Under the pieces are notes generated by a model. The model did not search any database, was not told the origin of the DNA, and saw only the letters and a list, made by a program, of their open reading frames with translations. Source: Pseudomonas sp. GM48 (GTDB lineage Bacteria > Pseudomonadota > Gammaproteobacteria > Pseudomonadales > Pseudomonadaceae). Taken from it: DNA of 33,195 nt. Positions 16,108 to 24,690 of the stretch are shown piece after piece. Numbering within the stretch: position 1 is the stretch's first letter; every line of letters starts with the position of its first letter. The position numbers were made by a program, and so were the translations under genes. The stretch spans positions 1 through 33,195 of the forward strand of contig NZ_AKJM01000054.1 in NCBI RefSeq assembly GCF_000282335.1, given 5' to 3'.

Positions 16108-16240
16108 CGTAGCAGCTGGCGAAGCCTGCGTTCGGCTGCGCAGCAGTCGTAAAACCTGTGCACGCGATCTACCTGGTGGACCGCATTGTCTGAATCCACG
16201 ACTGCTGCGCAGCCGAACGCCGGCTTCGCCAGCTGCTACG
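16108..16240. repeat. REP pair of the RAYT-linked GTAGCAGCTGGCGAAG family
   Basis: The left arm starts GTAGCAGCTGGCGAAGCC and the right arm ends with its complement at 16240; inner arms CTGCGCAGCAGTCGT also match in inverted orientation. It is the same family as 23110-23657 and 24239-24433 beside the RAYT gene. It lies between aprF and the lipase gene. Confidence 0.9.
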
Positions 16241-16253
16241 GAAAAAGGTGGGG

Positions 16254-17621
16254 TTAGCGGGGCCTCGGGCCTTGTCCGAATGCCTCATCAACCCTGGCCA
16301 GATCCTGCTCATTCAGGGTTCCGGCGTAGTAGTGCAATTTCGTCCAGGCCATCAGGTAGTCGTAGCGGGCCTGGGCCAGGTCGCGGCGCGTGGTATAGAG
16401 CTGTTGTTCGGCGTTCAGCGCATCGAGATTGACCCGTTCGCCACCCAGAATGCTTTGCCTGGTCGATATCACCAGTGCTTCGGCGGAGATCAGGGCTTTC
16501 TGGTAGGCGCGCAATTTGCTCACGCCGGACAGGCAGGCGCTGAATTGCCGACGCAATTGGATTAGGGTGTCCCGGGTCTTGCCGTCCAGTTCGTACTCGG
16601 CCTGCTCCATCGCGCGACTGGCCTGACGGGTCGATGCCGAGACACCGCCGCCGGCATACAACGGCACGTTGATTTCGATGCCGATGGTGTTGGTGTCATA
16701 GCGCTGGTTGTAGGTGTTGCCGCTCTCTGACTCGTTCTGGCGCACCGTGGCGTAGGCACTGACCCTGGGCAAGTGCCCGGCACGGTTGCGTTCGACCTCA
16801 TAACGCGCCACTTCCAGGGCCTGACGCTGGGAGGCCAGGTTCGGGTTGTTGGCCACCGCCAATTCGTGCCAGGTGTCGTAATTGGCCGGTTGCAGGGTGA
16901 AGCTCTGGAAGTGCTGATCCAGCGGCGCGAGATCGACGATGTCGACAGTCGGCACGCCGATCAGCGCCCCGAGTTCGCGCAGGGACGCATCCTGTTCGTT
17001 ACGCGCCTCGATTTCCTCGGCGGTGGCCAGTTCGTAGCGCGATTCGGCTTCAAGAATGTCGGTGCGCGTGCCTTCGCCCTGACGGAACATCTGCTCGTTT
17101 TGCTGGAACTGCTGCTCGTAGGCTTTTTTCCTGGCCTGGGCGATGTCGATCTGGTCCTGGGCGAACAGCGCCTTGGTGTAGTTTTCCAGCACCCGCACCA
17201 GCAATTGCTGGCTTTTGCCGCGAAAGCTTTCATCGGCGAACAGTGCCTGCGCCACACCTTTGCGATAAGCCGCGTAGGCCTCGTAGTCGAGCAGCGGCTG
17301 TTGCAGGGTCAGGCTGGAGCCGTAACTGCTGTAATTGCGGTCATCGCTCTGGTTTTGCCCTCGCTCGTTGAGGTAGGTGACCTTGGAGTTGTTGCGGCCC
17401 TTGTTGTAGTTGTAACCCAGTTTCGGCAGCAGCCCGGCGCGGCCGATGGCGCGGTTCTCAAGGCCGGCATCGCGCTCCTTGATGGCGCCGAGGAACACCG
17501 GGTCATTACGCAACGCTTGTTCGTAGACATCGAACGGCCCCATGGCCGCTACCGCCGGGTTGCCCACGAGCAGCATCAACGCCGCCCCGAGCCTGGAAAG
17601 CTTATTCATACAGCCGAACAT
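16254..17621 (-). CDS. aprF: AprF, outer-membrane channel of the type I exporter
   Basis: A 455-residue TolC-family protein that forms the outer-membrane and periplasmic tunnel for AprA and the lipase. It has an N-terminal signal peptide ending near GNPAVAA, then long helical repeats (for example ARKKAYEQQFQQNEQMFRQGEGTRTDILEAE, the typical OEP pattern). ATG at 17621 is chosen because AGGAAT lies six bases upstream inside the end of aprE, and only two bases separate it from the aprE stop. A second ATG at 17609 has no ribosome site. Confidence 0.93.
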   Translation of the reverse strand: MFGCMNKLSRLGAALMLLVGNPAVAAMGPFDVYEQALRNDPVFLGAIKERDAGLENRAIGRAGLLPKLGYNYNKGRNNSKVTYLNERGQNQSDDRNYSSYGSSLTLQQPLLDYEAYAAYRKGVAQALFADESFRGKSQQLLVRVLENYTKALFAQDQIDIAQARKKAYEQQFQQNEQMFRQGEGTRTDILEAESRYELATAEEIEARNEQDASLRELGALIGVPTVDIVDLAPLDQHFQSFTLQPANYDTWHELAVANNPNLASQRQALEVARYEVERNRAGHLPRVSAYATVRQNESESGNTYNQRYDTNTIGIEINVPLYAGGGVSASTRQASRAMEQAEYELDGKTRDTLIQLRRQFSACLSGVSKLRAYQKALISAEALVISTRQSILGGERVNLDALNAEQQLYTTRRDLAQARYDYLMAWTKLHYYAGTLNEQDLARVDEAFGQGPRPR

Positions 17622-17623
17622 CC

Positions 17624-18958
17624 TTATTCCTCGGTCAACGCGGAGCCTGCCCGGTCGAGCAGCGGTTTGAACAGATAGTTGAGGAGTGAGCGTTCACCGG
17701 TGCGCACGAACATTTCCGCCGGCATGCCGGGCTTGATCACCAGGCCATTGAGTTTTTCCATGGCCTGATCGCTGACGCTGCTGCGCAGCACGTAGTACGG
17801 TGCGCCGGTTTTCTCGTCGACCATCTGGTCGGCGGAGATCAGGCTGACTTCGCCCGGTACCCGCGGGGTGCGGCTCTGGTTGAACGCGGTGAACAGGATG
17901 TCCACCGGCAAATGCGCCCCGACCTTGTCGATCAGGTTGACCGGCAGGCGTCCCTCCACTTCCAGGCGCGTGTCCTGAGGCACGATCTCCAGCAGGTTGT
18001 CGCCCTGGCGCACTACCGCGCCTACGGTGTGAACCCCCAGGTTCACGGCAATGCCATCAGCCGTGGCGATGATTTCGCTGTGCTGCAAGTCGAACCCGGC
18101 GGAGGTCAGTTGCTCCTCCAGGGTCACGCTTTTGAGCTGCGCATCGGCCAGTTGCGTGCGGACTTCCTTCTGGTACTCCTCGATGTGCTGTTGCAGCTTC
18201 AGCCGCGACTCGACAATGCCCTGCTCTACCCGACCGCTTTCACCGAGGTTTTCTGCCAACAGTTGCTGCACTTGCGACAGCTGCCGCTGGTACTCCATCA
18301 AACGGTTACGCGGGATGTAGCCGTTTTCCGCCAATGGCGTCAGATTGCTCAGTTGTTGTTGCAGGGAATCGGCCTGAGCGTTCAGGTCGGTGCGGGCACG
18401 GCGCATACCGGCCAGTTGCGCAGCCGCGCCTTCGATACTGGCGCGCAAGGCTGACTGCTCGCGGGCGAAGGCATCGCGACGGCTGCTGAACAACTGGCGC
18501 TGGCCTTCGAGTACCAATGCCAGACGCGGGTCGGGGTCGTTGCTCAACCCGGTGGGAAAATTCACCTGTTTCAGGTTGTCCCGCTCGCTTTGCCAACGCG
18601 CCAGACTGGCCCAGGCCATGCGGTACTGCGCTTGCAGCGATTGCACGTCCGCGGCCACCTGGGTCTGGTCGAGCCGGAACAACGGCTGCCCCTGTTTCAC
18701 CGACTGCCCCTCGCGTACCAGAATCTGGCTGATCACGCCGCTGCTCATCGATTGCACGGCTTTGCGCTTGCCCGAAACCACTACCGTGCCTTGTACCGGA
18801 ATGCCCTGATCGAGTGGCGCCAGGCTGGCCCAGATGAAGAAGCTGCCGGCGCCGACCAGGGCGAGCATCCAGCCCAGGCGGACGAAATAGCGGGCGTCGC
18901 GCTCGGGGCGCTCGGCGATGTCGACCTGTTCCATGTTGGCTTCATTGATGTGGCTCAT
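17624..18958 (-). CDS. aprE: AprE, membrane-fusion protein of the type I exporter
   Basis: A 444-residue HlyD-family adaptor joining AprD in the inner membrane to AprF. One membrane segment lies near residues 29-50 (LGWMLALVGAGSFFIWASLA), followed by a biotinyl-lipoyl-like region (PVQGTVVVSGKRKAVQS), a long coiled-coil hairpin rich in Gln and Leu, and a C-terminal beta domain. Its ATG overlaps the aprD stop (ATGA at 18955-18958), showing translational coupling. Confidence 0.94.
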   Translation of the reverse strand: MSHINEANMEQVDIAERPERDARYFVRLGWMLALVGAGSFFIWASLAPLDQGIPVQGTVVVSGKRKAVQSMSSGVISQILVREGQSVKQGQPLFRLDQTQVAADVQSLQAQYRMAWASLARWQSERDNLKQVNFPTGLSNDPDPRLALVLEGQRQLFSSRRDAFAREQSALRASIEGAAAQLAGMRRARTDLNAQADSLQQQLSNLTPLAENGYIPRNRLMEYQRQLSQVQQLLAENLGESGRVEQGIVESRLKLQQHIEEYQKEVRTQLADAQLKSVTLEEQLTSAGFDLQHSEIIATADGIAVNLGVHTVGAVVRQGDNLLEIVPQDTRLEVEGRLPVNLIDKVGAHLPVDILFTAFNQSRTPRVPGEVSLISADQMVDEKTGAPYYVLRSSVSDQAMEKLNGLVIKPGMPAEMFVRTGERSLLNYLFKPLLDRAGSALTEE

Positions 18959-20721
18959 ACGCCCGAACTCCTTGTCGCGGGCTGATACTGCCGGCTCATG
19001 CTGAGCCCGCCCGACGGGTGCGCTGCCTTTTCCTGCTGGGCACCCGAGAGCGCCTTGAGCACCTCCTGACTCGCACCGAACGCCTGCAGGCGCCCGTCAT
19101 TGAGCACCAGCAACTTGTCAGCCTGGGCCAGCGCGGAGGAGCGATGGGTCACCAGAATCACGCTGGTTCCCTGGGTTTTCATTTGCGCAATCGCGCTGGC
19201 CAGCGCCGCTTCGCCCACGGTGTCAAGGTTGGAATTGGGCTCATCCAGCACCACCAGGCTCGGCTGGCCATACAGTGCGCGGGCCAGGGCCACGCGCTGT
19301 TTCTGCCCGCCGGACAGACCGCTGCCATCCTCACCGAGCACGGTGTCGTAGCCCTGTGGCAGGCGCAGGATCAGCTCATGCACGCCGGCCTGCTGCGCGG
19401 CGGCCACGACTTTTTGCGGATCGGCGTCACGAAAACGCGCGATGTTTTGCGCGATGCTGCCGCTGAACAACTCGATGTCCTGCGGCAGATAACCGATGTA
19501 AGGCCCGAGGTCGTCACGGTTCCAGCGATGGATGTCCGCACCGTCGAGCCGCACCGTACCGCCCAGAGTCGGCCAGACGCCCACCAGTACCCGCGCCAGT
19601 GTGGACTTACCGGAACCCGAGGCACCGAGCACGCCCATCACCTCCCCGGCGGCCAGGCTGAAACTGACCAGGTGCAAGGTCGCAGCGCGTTGGCCCGGCG
19701 GTCCGGCGCTGACCTGTTCAAAAGTGATCTGGCCCTTCGGCGCTGGCAGCGCCATGGCGTCGTCACCCGGCGGGAAGGCTTGCAGCAAAGCATTCAGACG
19801 GCCATAAGCGAGTTTGGCGCCGCTCCACTGTTTCCACACGGCAATCAATTGATCGATGGGGCTCAACACGCGGCCCATCAGAATCGAGCCGGCGATCATC
19901 ATTCCGGCGGTCATGTCGCCCTTGATCACCAGCAACGCGCCAAGGCCCAACACCAGCGATTGCAGGCACAGGCGCAGGGTTTTGCTCAAGGAGCTGATAA
20001 CGGCGCCGGTGTCGCTGGCCTGGTTCTGCAGGCCGAGGTAACGCGAATGCACCTGGAACCAGCGATTGCGCAACGCCCCCAGCATGCCCATGGCCTGAAT
20101 GGTTTCGGCGTTGTGCAGGTGACTGGTGGCCAGTTGGCTGGATTTCTGGGAGAGCAACGAGGCCTCGCCCAATGGTTTTTTGGTCATCGCCTCGTTGAGA
20201 CACGCAAGTCCGATCAACAGGACCGCGCCTGCGGTGGCAAACACACCAAGCCAGACGTTGAACAAATAAATCACAAACAGGTAAACCGGAAACCACGGCG
20301 CATCGAAGAATGCGAACAGCGCGGGGCCGGTGACAAACTGGCGAATATGCGCCAGGTCGCCCAGCGATTGTCCGGCGTTGCCTTCGCCCTGGAACAGATT
20401 GCGCTCGAACGCCGCCTGATAGACCCGAAGGTTGAAGCGTCGCTCCAACTGGCTGCCAATACGGATAACGATGAAACTGCGAACCGCCTCCAGCAAACCG
20501 ATAAAGGCAAAGAAGCCGACAATCATCAACGACAACATGACCAATGTCGTTTCATTCTGCGAAGACAATACCCGGTCATAGACCTGCAGCATGTAGATAG
20601 AGGGCGCCAACATCAGAATGTTGATCAGCGCAGTGAAACAACCAACGCTGAACAGAATGCTCTTGTAGTCACCCAGCGTCTTGATTAACGGTGCGGTGGC
20701 CGGGTTCTTCGCCATCTTCAT
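18955..20721 (-). CDS. aprD: AprD, ABC transporter of the type I exporter
   Basis: A 588-residue fused membrane and ATPase protein that powers export of AprA and probably the lipase. The membrane domain spans residues 20-300. The ATPase has Walker A GASGSGKST (366-374), signature LSGGQ (469-473) and Walker B LVVLDEP (489-495). Family members are of this size and lack the peptidase domain of bacteriocin exporters. ATG at 20721 follows AGGAAGAG; the upstream extension to 20775 has no ribosome site. It follows inh after a gap of 92 bases. Confidence 0.95.
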   Translation of the reverse strand: MKMAKNPATAPLIKTLGDYKSILFSVGCFTALINILMLAPSIYMLQVYDRVLSSQNETTLVMLSLMIVGFFAFIGLLEAVRSFIVIRIGSQLERRFNLRVYQAAFERNLFQGEGNAGQSLGDLAHIRQFVTGPALFAFFDAPWFPVYLFVIYLFNVWLGVFATAGAVLLIGLACLNEAMTKKPLGEASLLSQKSSQLATSHLHNAETIQAMGMLGALRNRWFQVHSRYLGLQNQASDTGAVISSLSKTLRLCLQSLVLGLGALLVIKGDMTAGMMIAGSILMGRVLSPIDQLIAVWKQWSGAKLAYGRLNALLQAFPPGDDAMALPAPKGQITFEQVSAGPPGQRAATLHLVSFSLAAGEVMGVLGASGSGKSTLARVLVGVWPTLGGTVRLDGADIHRWNRDDLGPYIGYLPQDIELFSGSIAQNIARFRDADPQKVVAAAQQAGVHELILRLPQGYDTVLGEDGSGLSGGQKQRVALARALYGQPSLVVLDEPNSNLDTVGEAALASAIAQMKTQGTSVILVTHRSSALAQADKLLVLNDGRLQAFGASQEVLKALSGAQQEKAAHPSGGLSMSRQYQPATRSSGV

Positions 20722-20813
20722 GGGCTCTTCCTGAGGTGTTATCCCTTGCCTGCTTGGCGAGGTCGTTACTTGCACGTTAATTGCAACTTTCTGACACCGA
20801 CAATGTGTCCAGG

Positions 20814-21197
20814 CTATTGAACTTTGCGCTTTAGGATAATGATCAGTCCGGACTTGGAAGTGCCCCGATACAGCCCTTCTCCTTGCCGGCTGAAGAACAC
20901 GATTTTTGCGCCTTCCTTACCGGTAAGCGCGATTCCGTCCGGCTCCGTGAACCAACCGGTTGGTTGCTCGCTTAACCAGTCGCCCAGGCATTCGGCACCG
21001 TCCACGGTCTGGCTGGCGTTGAGTTCGATGGTGCAAACATCCAGAGGTTTGTCCTGCAGTGTCACCTGCCACTTTCCCGCGAGTTCCGACGGGTCCGCCA
21101 ATTTCAGGCTGCGAGCCATGGCTACATCTCCAAAAAACATCATGAGCGTCGCTATCAGCCACGCGGTTGTCTTGCAGGTAAACGCGTTGCGAATCAT
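20814..21197 (-). CDS. inh: Inh (AprI), periplasmic inhibitor of the alkaline protease
   Basis: A 127-residue inhibitor of AprA that guards the periplasm against active protease. It has a signal peptide with cleavage likely after AMA (residue 28) and a small lipocalin-like barrel. Cys56 and Cys71 probably form the conserved disulfide. ATG at 21197 is preferred because it starts the signal peptide; the frame runs up to 21245 through a hairpin. The ribosome site is poor. A hairpin at 21233-21261 lies between aprA and inh and may reduce its expression relative to aprA. Confidence 0.9.
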   Translation of the reverse strand: MIRNAFTCKTTAWLIATLMMFFGDVAMARSLKLADPSELAGKWQVTLQDKPLDVCTIELNASQTVDGAECLGDWLSEQPTGWFTEPDGIALTGKEGAKIVFFSRQGEGLYRGTSKSGLIIILKRKVQ

Positions 21198-21232
21198 AGG
21201 GCGCTTTACTCTTGGTCGCGGCTCAAGGGACA

Positions 21233-21261
21233 AAGGACGGCGCATCGGCGCCGCCCTCCTT
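21233..21261 (-). terminator. Attenuating hairpin between aprA and inh
   Basis: On the coding strand a GC-rich stem pairs CGGCGC with GCGCCG and extends through AAGGA/TCCTT with a three-base bulge. It starts about ten bases after the aprA stop. The U run is short, so partial termination with readthrough to inh-aprDEF is likely. Confidence 0.5.
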
Positions 21262-21271
21262 ACGCCTTGAA

Positions 21272-22729
21272 TCAGGCCACGATGTCCGAGTACGCCGCCT
21301 GGCCTACGGTGCTGACCAGGAAGTCAGCCACGCCATGCCCGGAGAAGTCGATCGACAACAGGCTGTTGCCCCCCGAGGTATTCAACACCGCATCGCCGGC
21401 CGTGCCGGTGAAAGCGCTGACGAAATGCAGGCCGCCGCCATTGGTGATGCCGGTCAGGTCGATCTTGTCCAGACCACTGACGAAGTCGAGGATCTGATCG
21501 ACAGCACCGGGTTTGGAGTCGCTGCTGGCCGCAAACACGAAGGTGTCGGAACCGGCACCGCCCCACAGTTTGTCCGCACCACCGGCACCGTAGAGGATGT
21601 CGTTGCCGGCACCGCCCTTCAGCTCGTTGGACACGCTGTTACCGATCAACAGGTCATTGCCTGCACCGCCAATGGCGTTCTCGACGGTGACACCCTTGGC
21701 GATGGAGACGTTACCCACCAGGCCGCCAACGTCGGAGAACGAGGCTTCATTGAGATTGATCTTCTGGTTCTGGGTGAATCCGGAGAAGTCCAGGGTGTCC
21801 TTGCCGCCGGCATCCCACACGGAAAACACCACTTTATCCGCTGACGAGGACGCGCTCAGGAAATCACGTCCCGCGTTGGAGTTGAATCCGTAAGTGGTGT
21901 CGCCCGTGCGAGTGGTGGTGTTGCCACCGTAGAGCTTCTGAATGGCCGCAATGTCGTCCATCAGCGGGCCGGACGAATAGGCTTCGACCCCGCCCTTGCT
22001 GAAATTCTGGCTGGTGTTGCTTTCACTCCAGTAGCTCATGACGCTGTAGCCGCGGGTATCTTGCCCGTAGGAAGCGTCATTGTAGGTCGGAGCGCCTTCG
22101 CCGGCGTTGTAGTCGCCAGGGTGGGCAAGACCCAGGGAGTGGCCGATTTCGTGGGTCAGGGTTTGCCGGCCATAGTTGTTCAGGTCCGGGGTTTTGTTGG
22201 GTGTGTAGCTGCTGTTGATCAGGTACCAGGAAGTCCCGTCATATCCGGCCCCGGTGCCCGGCAGGTAAGCAAACGCCGCCGCACCATCCTGGCCGCCGCT
22301 GTAGTTTCCGAACGTCATGTGACCGTCGCCGCCGCTAGTCTTATCGGTGAAGGTGACATTGGCCACATCGGCCCAGGATTGCATGGCAAGCACCGCCTGG
22401 CCCTTCTGCTGCGCGCTGAACTGACTGAACCCGGTAATCCCGTGCTTGTTCATCGTGCTCGACGACGCCGAAGTCAGGAAGGTATAGGTCAGTTCGATTT
22501 TGCCGCTGCCGTCCTTGTCCTGGTAAGCAGCGCCGTCGCGCAGCAACTGGGTAGCTGCCTGGTCGACGGAAAACGAGGGTTTGCCATTGACCGTGAGGTT
22601 GCCGCCCCGATCATACTGATGGCTGAAACTATTGATTTGATTGAATGCAGAACTACTGGCTGCCAATGCATTGACTGGCTGAAACGCCTGTTCGGCGGAA
22701 TCAATAGCGTGATCTTTTACTTTCGACAT
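21272..22729 (-). CDS. aprA: AprA, extracellular alkaline metalloprotease (serralysin family)
   Basis: A 485-residue zinc metalloprotease of the serralysin (M10B) family, secreted by AprDEF. The zinc motif [11 protein letters not shown] gives His193, Glu194, His197 and His203, and the Met-turn is SVMSYW (Met231, Tyr233). RTX calcium-binding nonapeptides lie at about 354-396 ([20 protein letters not shown]). The C-terminus ends SDIVA, close to the usual Asp plus hydrophobic export signal. A short propeptide is present and there is no Sec signal. ATG at 22729 follows AAGGAAG; the start region forms a hairpin with GGA in the loop (22729-22748), which fits Gac/Rsm control of this exoenzyme. Confidence 0.96.
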   Translation of the reverse strand: MSKVKDHAIDSAEQAFQPVNALAASSSAFNQINSFSHQYDRGGNLTVNGKPSFSVDQAATQLLRDGAAYQDKDGSGKIELTYTFLTSASSSTMNKHGITGFSQFSAQQKGQAVLAMQSWADVANVTFTDKTSGGDGHMTFGNYSGGQDGAAAFAYLPGTGAGYDGTSWYLINSSYTPNKTPDLNNYGRQTLTHEIGHSLGLAHPGDYNAGEGAPTYNDASYGQDTRGYSVMSYWSESNTSQNFSKGGVEAYSSGPLMDDIAAIQKLYGGNTTTRTGDTTYGFNSNAGRDFLSASSSADKVVFSVWDAGGKDTLDFSGFTQNQKINLNEASFSDVGGLVGNVSIAKGVTVENAIGGAGNDLLIGNSVSNELKGGAGNDILYGAGGADKLWGGAGSDTFVFAASSDSKPGAVDQILDFVSGLDKIDLTGITNGGGLHFVSAFTGTAGDAVLNTSGGNSLLSIDFSGHGVADFLVSTVGQAAYSDIVA

Positions 22730-22748
22730 AAACACACTTCCTTGTTTA
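22729..22748 (-). promoter_or_regulatory. RsmA/CsrA-type hairpin over the aprA ribosome site
   Basis: On the aprA strand, six-base arms TAAACA and TGTTTA enclose the eight-base loop AGGAAGTG, which contains the ribosome site. The segment ACAAGGAAGT (22736-22745) is an exact match to the A/U-CANGGANG-U/A consensus for RsmA/CsrA. The right arm reaches the A of the start codon. Binding there would block ribosomes. Confidence 0.65.
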
Positions 22749-22861
22749 GCTATGGAACAGTTTTTGTCAGATAACGACGATCCCTGGCGAGATCGTCCTA
22801 TCACTCGCCCATTGAAGGCGAAAGAAAACTGACACAACTTGAAATCAAATGTCCACTATTT

Positions 22862-22875
22862 TTTTGACGTCAAAA
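22862..22875. promoter_or_regulatory. Perfect 14-base palindrome upstream of aprA
   Basis: The site is TTTTGACGTCAAAA, 133 bases before the aprA ATG. A two-fold symmetric site in this position is a candidate operator. No regulator is assigned. Confidence 0.35.
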
Positions 22876-22950
22876 TGTGAGATTCCAGCAAGTGCCCGGA
22901 AACAATAGGTGTGCTCTGAAAGTATTATTTTGAAAGTTAATGCGCGAAAG

Positions 22951-22974
22951 AAATTGTCCGACAATCGACAATTT
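22951..22974. promoter_or_regulatory. Inverted repeat AAATTGTC-N8-GACAATTT upstream of aprA
   Basis: Eight-base perfect arms surround an eight-base spacer that itself carries another ACAAT. It could be an operator or form a hairpin. On the aprA strand TTGTCG occurs twice, one of which could serve as a -35. The function is not known. Confidence 0.35.
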
Positions 22975-23109
22975 GATTATTAAATAAAAGTAAATTTTTT
23001 TGTGTGAAAACAGTCTGACTTTTCGCGTTTACTTAATGCGCTTCAGCCAACAAAACTAAACATTCAGTGAGTTAAACGCAGCTTACAAAACAAGTTGCAC
23101 ACGGCCTCC

Positions 23110-23657
23110 TGTAGCAGCTGGCGAAGGCCTCGCAACATTCCTGCTGAAAACCCGAACGACCGAATCACGACCGCTGCGCGGCCGAACGCAGGCTTCGCCA
23201 GCTGCTACAAAAAACCGGTCGTGCGCGGTCCCTGTAGCAGCTGCCGAAGGCGTCGCAATCCTGCTGTCGCAACGTGCCTGCTAGAAACCCGAATGACCAG
23301 ATAACGACCGCTGCGCGGCCGAACGCAGGCTCCGCCAGCTGCTACAAAAAACCGGTCGTGCGCGGGCCCTGTAGCAGCTGCCGAAGGCGGCGTTCGGCGG
23401 CGAAGCCGTCGCAATCCTGGTGTCGTAACGTGCCTGCTGGAAACCCGAATGACCGAATCACGACCGCTGCGCGGCCGAACGCAGGCTTCGCCAGCTGCTA
23501 CAAAAAACCGGTCGTGCGCAGGCCCTGTAGCAGCTGCCGAAGGCGGCGTTCGGCGGCGAAGCCGTCGCAATCCTGGTGTCGCAACGTGCCTGCTGGAAAC
23601 CCGAATGACCGAATAACGACCGCTGCGCGGCCGAACGCAGGCTTCGCCAGCTGCTAC
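23110..23657. repeat. Tandem array of four REP pairs, RAYT-linked family
   Basis: Four units start with TGTAGCAGCTG at 23110, 23233, 23370 and 23526 and end with the complement CAGCTGCTAC at 23208, 23345, 23502 and 23657. They share internal sequence (AAACCCGAATGACC and CGACCGCTGCGCGGCC) and linker ACCGGTCGTGCG. Units 2 to 4 are nearly identical, so the array probably grew by tandem duplication. Reading frames through it on both strands are products of the repeat. Confidence 0.92.
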
Positions 23658-23764
23658 GAAAAGCCGGTCGTGCGTAGTCATATCCGGTTGCGATAGGCGT
23701 CAACCAAACTGGGTTGCAACGCGCTAGATTCCAAGCCTCTTTTCAGCAGATAAGGGGTAATGGA

Positions 23765-24223
23765 ATGCCTGTCAGTTCGAATGCCGGTCATCTGCGCATT
23801 GGTCGCTTTTCAGAGCCAGGACGCATTTATCTGATAACCACGGTGGTTCATCAACGGCAGTCGGTTTTTACCGATTGGCGAATGGGTAGACTGGTCGTCC
23901 AGGAGTTGAGCCATACACAAGAAGAAGGTTGGGTTGATTTTCTGGCCTGGGTCGTGATGCCAGATCATATGCATTGCCTGGTACAACTGCGGGATAAAAC
24001 ATTGGCCGAGCTGATGTGCCGAATCAAATCCCGCAGTAGCCTGGCCGTCAATCAAGCGCTGGAACGGCAAGGGCGCCTGTGGCAGAAGGGTTACCATGAT
24101 CGAGCGGTTCGCCGAGAGGAAGATGTAAAAAATCTTGCTCGATATGTGATTGCCAATCCAATTCGGGCGGGACTGGTTGACCGAGTCCATGATTACCCAC
24201 TGTGGGATGCGTGTTGGCTCTGA
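23765..24223 (+). CDS. REP-associated tyrosine transposase (RAYT, Y1/HUH family)
   Basis: A 152-residue single-strand nuclease-transposase of the IS200-like RAYT group, thought to process and spread REP sequences. The metal-binding HUH motif is HMH in VVMPDHMHCLVQL, and the catalytic Tyr is probably that of NLARYVIANPIRAGLV. The segment RLWQKGYHDRAVRREEDV is also typical. ATG at 23765 follows AAGGGG; the frame runs up to 23714 without a ribosome site. It is flanked on both sides by REPs of one family (23110-23657 and 24239-24433), the expected arrangement of a RAYT with its own substrates. All motifs are present, so it may be active. Confidence 0.92.
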   Translation: MPVSSNAGHLRIGRFSEPGRIYLITTVVHQRQSVFTDWRMGRLVVQELSHTQEEGWVDFLAWVVMPDHMHCLVQLRDKTLAELMCRIKSRSSLAVNQALERQGRLWQKGYHDRAVRREEDVKNLARYVIANPIRAGLVDRVHDYPLWDACWL

Positions 24224-24238
24224 TGTACTGAGCTGACA

Positions 24239-24433
24239 GGTCTGCGACTGCTTCGCCGCCGAACGTCGCCTTCGGCAACTGCTACAGATGACTTGGGCCT
24301 GTAGCAGCTGGCGAAGCCTGCGTTCGGCCGCGCAGCGGTCGTCATCCGTTCGTGGGGGGTTTCAATCGGGTGCATTGCTACGCCGGTCTGCGACTGCTTC
24401 GCAGCCGAACGTCGCCTTCGGCAACTGCTACAG
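24239..24433. repeat. Three REP copies downstream of the RAYT gene
   Basis: Copies lie at 24239-24286, 24299-24347 and 24385-24433, the middle one inverted relative to the others. They share the GTAGCAGCTGGCGAAG and GTTCGGC...GC core of the array on the other side of the RAYT gene but are a diverged subgroup (GTCTGCGACTGCTTCG...CAACTGCTACAG). Confidence 0.88.
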
Positions 24434-24477
24434 AAGACTACATACGCTGAAGGCGGGGGCTTTGTCGTATTGGCTGA

Positions 24478-24624
24478 TCAGAACTTGCGGTCAGGCTCTG
24501 ACAGTTCTTTACCGTCGTCAGGATGCTTCCAGTCCGGTACCGAACGTTTTTGCTGCTCAATCTCTTCTTCCGTAGGCTCATCCTCGTCTTCTTCCAGGTC
24601 CGGACGCTTGGGTTTATTGGCCAT
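24478..24624 (-). CDS. Small acidic hypothetical protein (48 residues)
   Basis: ATG at 24624 is preceded by a very strong ribosome site (AGGAGGAGAGGTGAAC on its strand) and the frame closes with TGA at 24478. The product begins MANKPKRPDL, runs into a strongly acidic stretch of Glu and Asp at residues 11-22, and ends with KELSEPDRKF. It has no membrane segment and is probably disordered. I do not recognise a family. It lies between the RAYT-linked REPs and azlD on the azl strand, about 65 bases beyond azlD, so it could be read from the azl transcript or on its own. Confidence 0.65.
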   Translation of the reverse strand: MANKPKRPDLEEDEDEPTEEEIEQQKRSVPDWKHPDDGKELSEPDRKF

Positions 24625-24690
24625 GTTCACCTCTCCTCCTGAAGACATCGCTCATCAATTTTAAGCGTAGAACAGATCCCGGTGCCCCGC

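Larger units (their letters stand above)
22730..23109. other. Long AT-rich upstream region of aprA
   Basis: This 380-base stretch has no gene and is much more AT-rich than its surroundings. It contains a perfect palindrome TTTTGACGTCAAAA (22862-22875) and a perfect inverted repeat AAATTGTC-N8-GACAATTT (22951-22974). The aprA promoter should be here, but I cannot fix its -10 and -35 by eye. Confidence 0.6.

Noticed and set aside
19018..20688. 556-codon frame on the + strand
   Set aside because: It is antisense to aprD, whose Walker A, Walker B and LSGGQ motifs are intact.
23110..23657. Possible CRISPR array
   Set aside because: Units are 120-160 bases, palindromic REP pairs with conserved interiors, not short repeats with unique spacers, and no cas genes are present.
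23205..23696. Open frames on both strands through the REP array
   Set aside because: The repeating peptides simply translate the repeated DNA; there is no ribosome site or codon-use signal.
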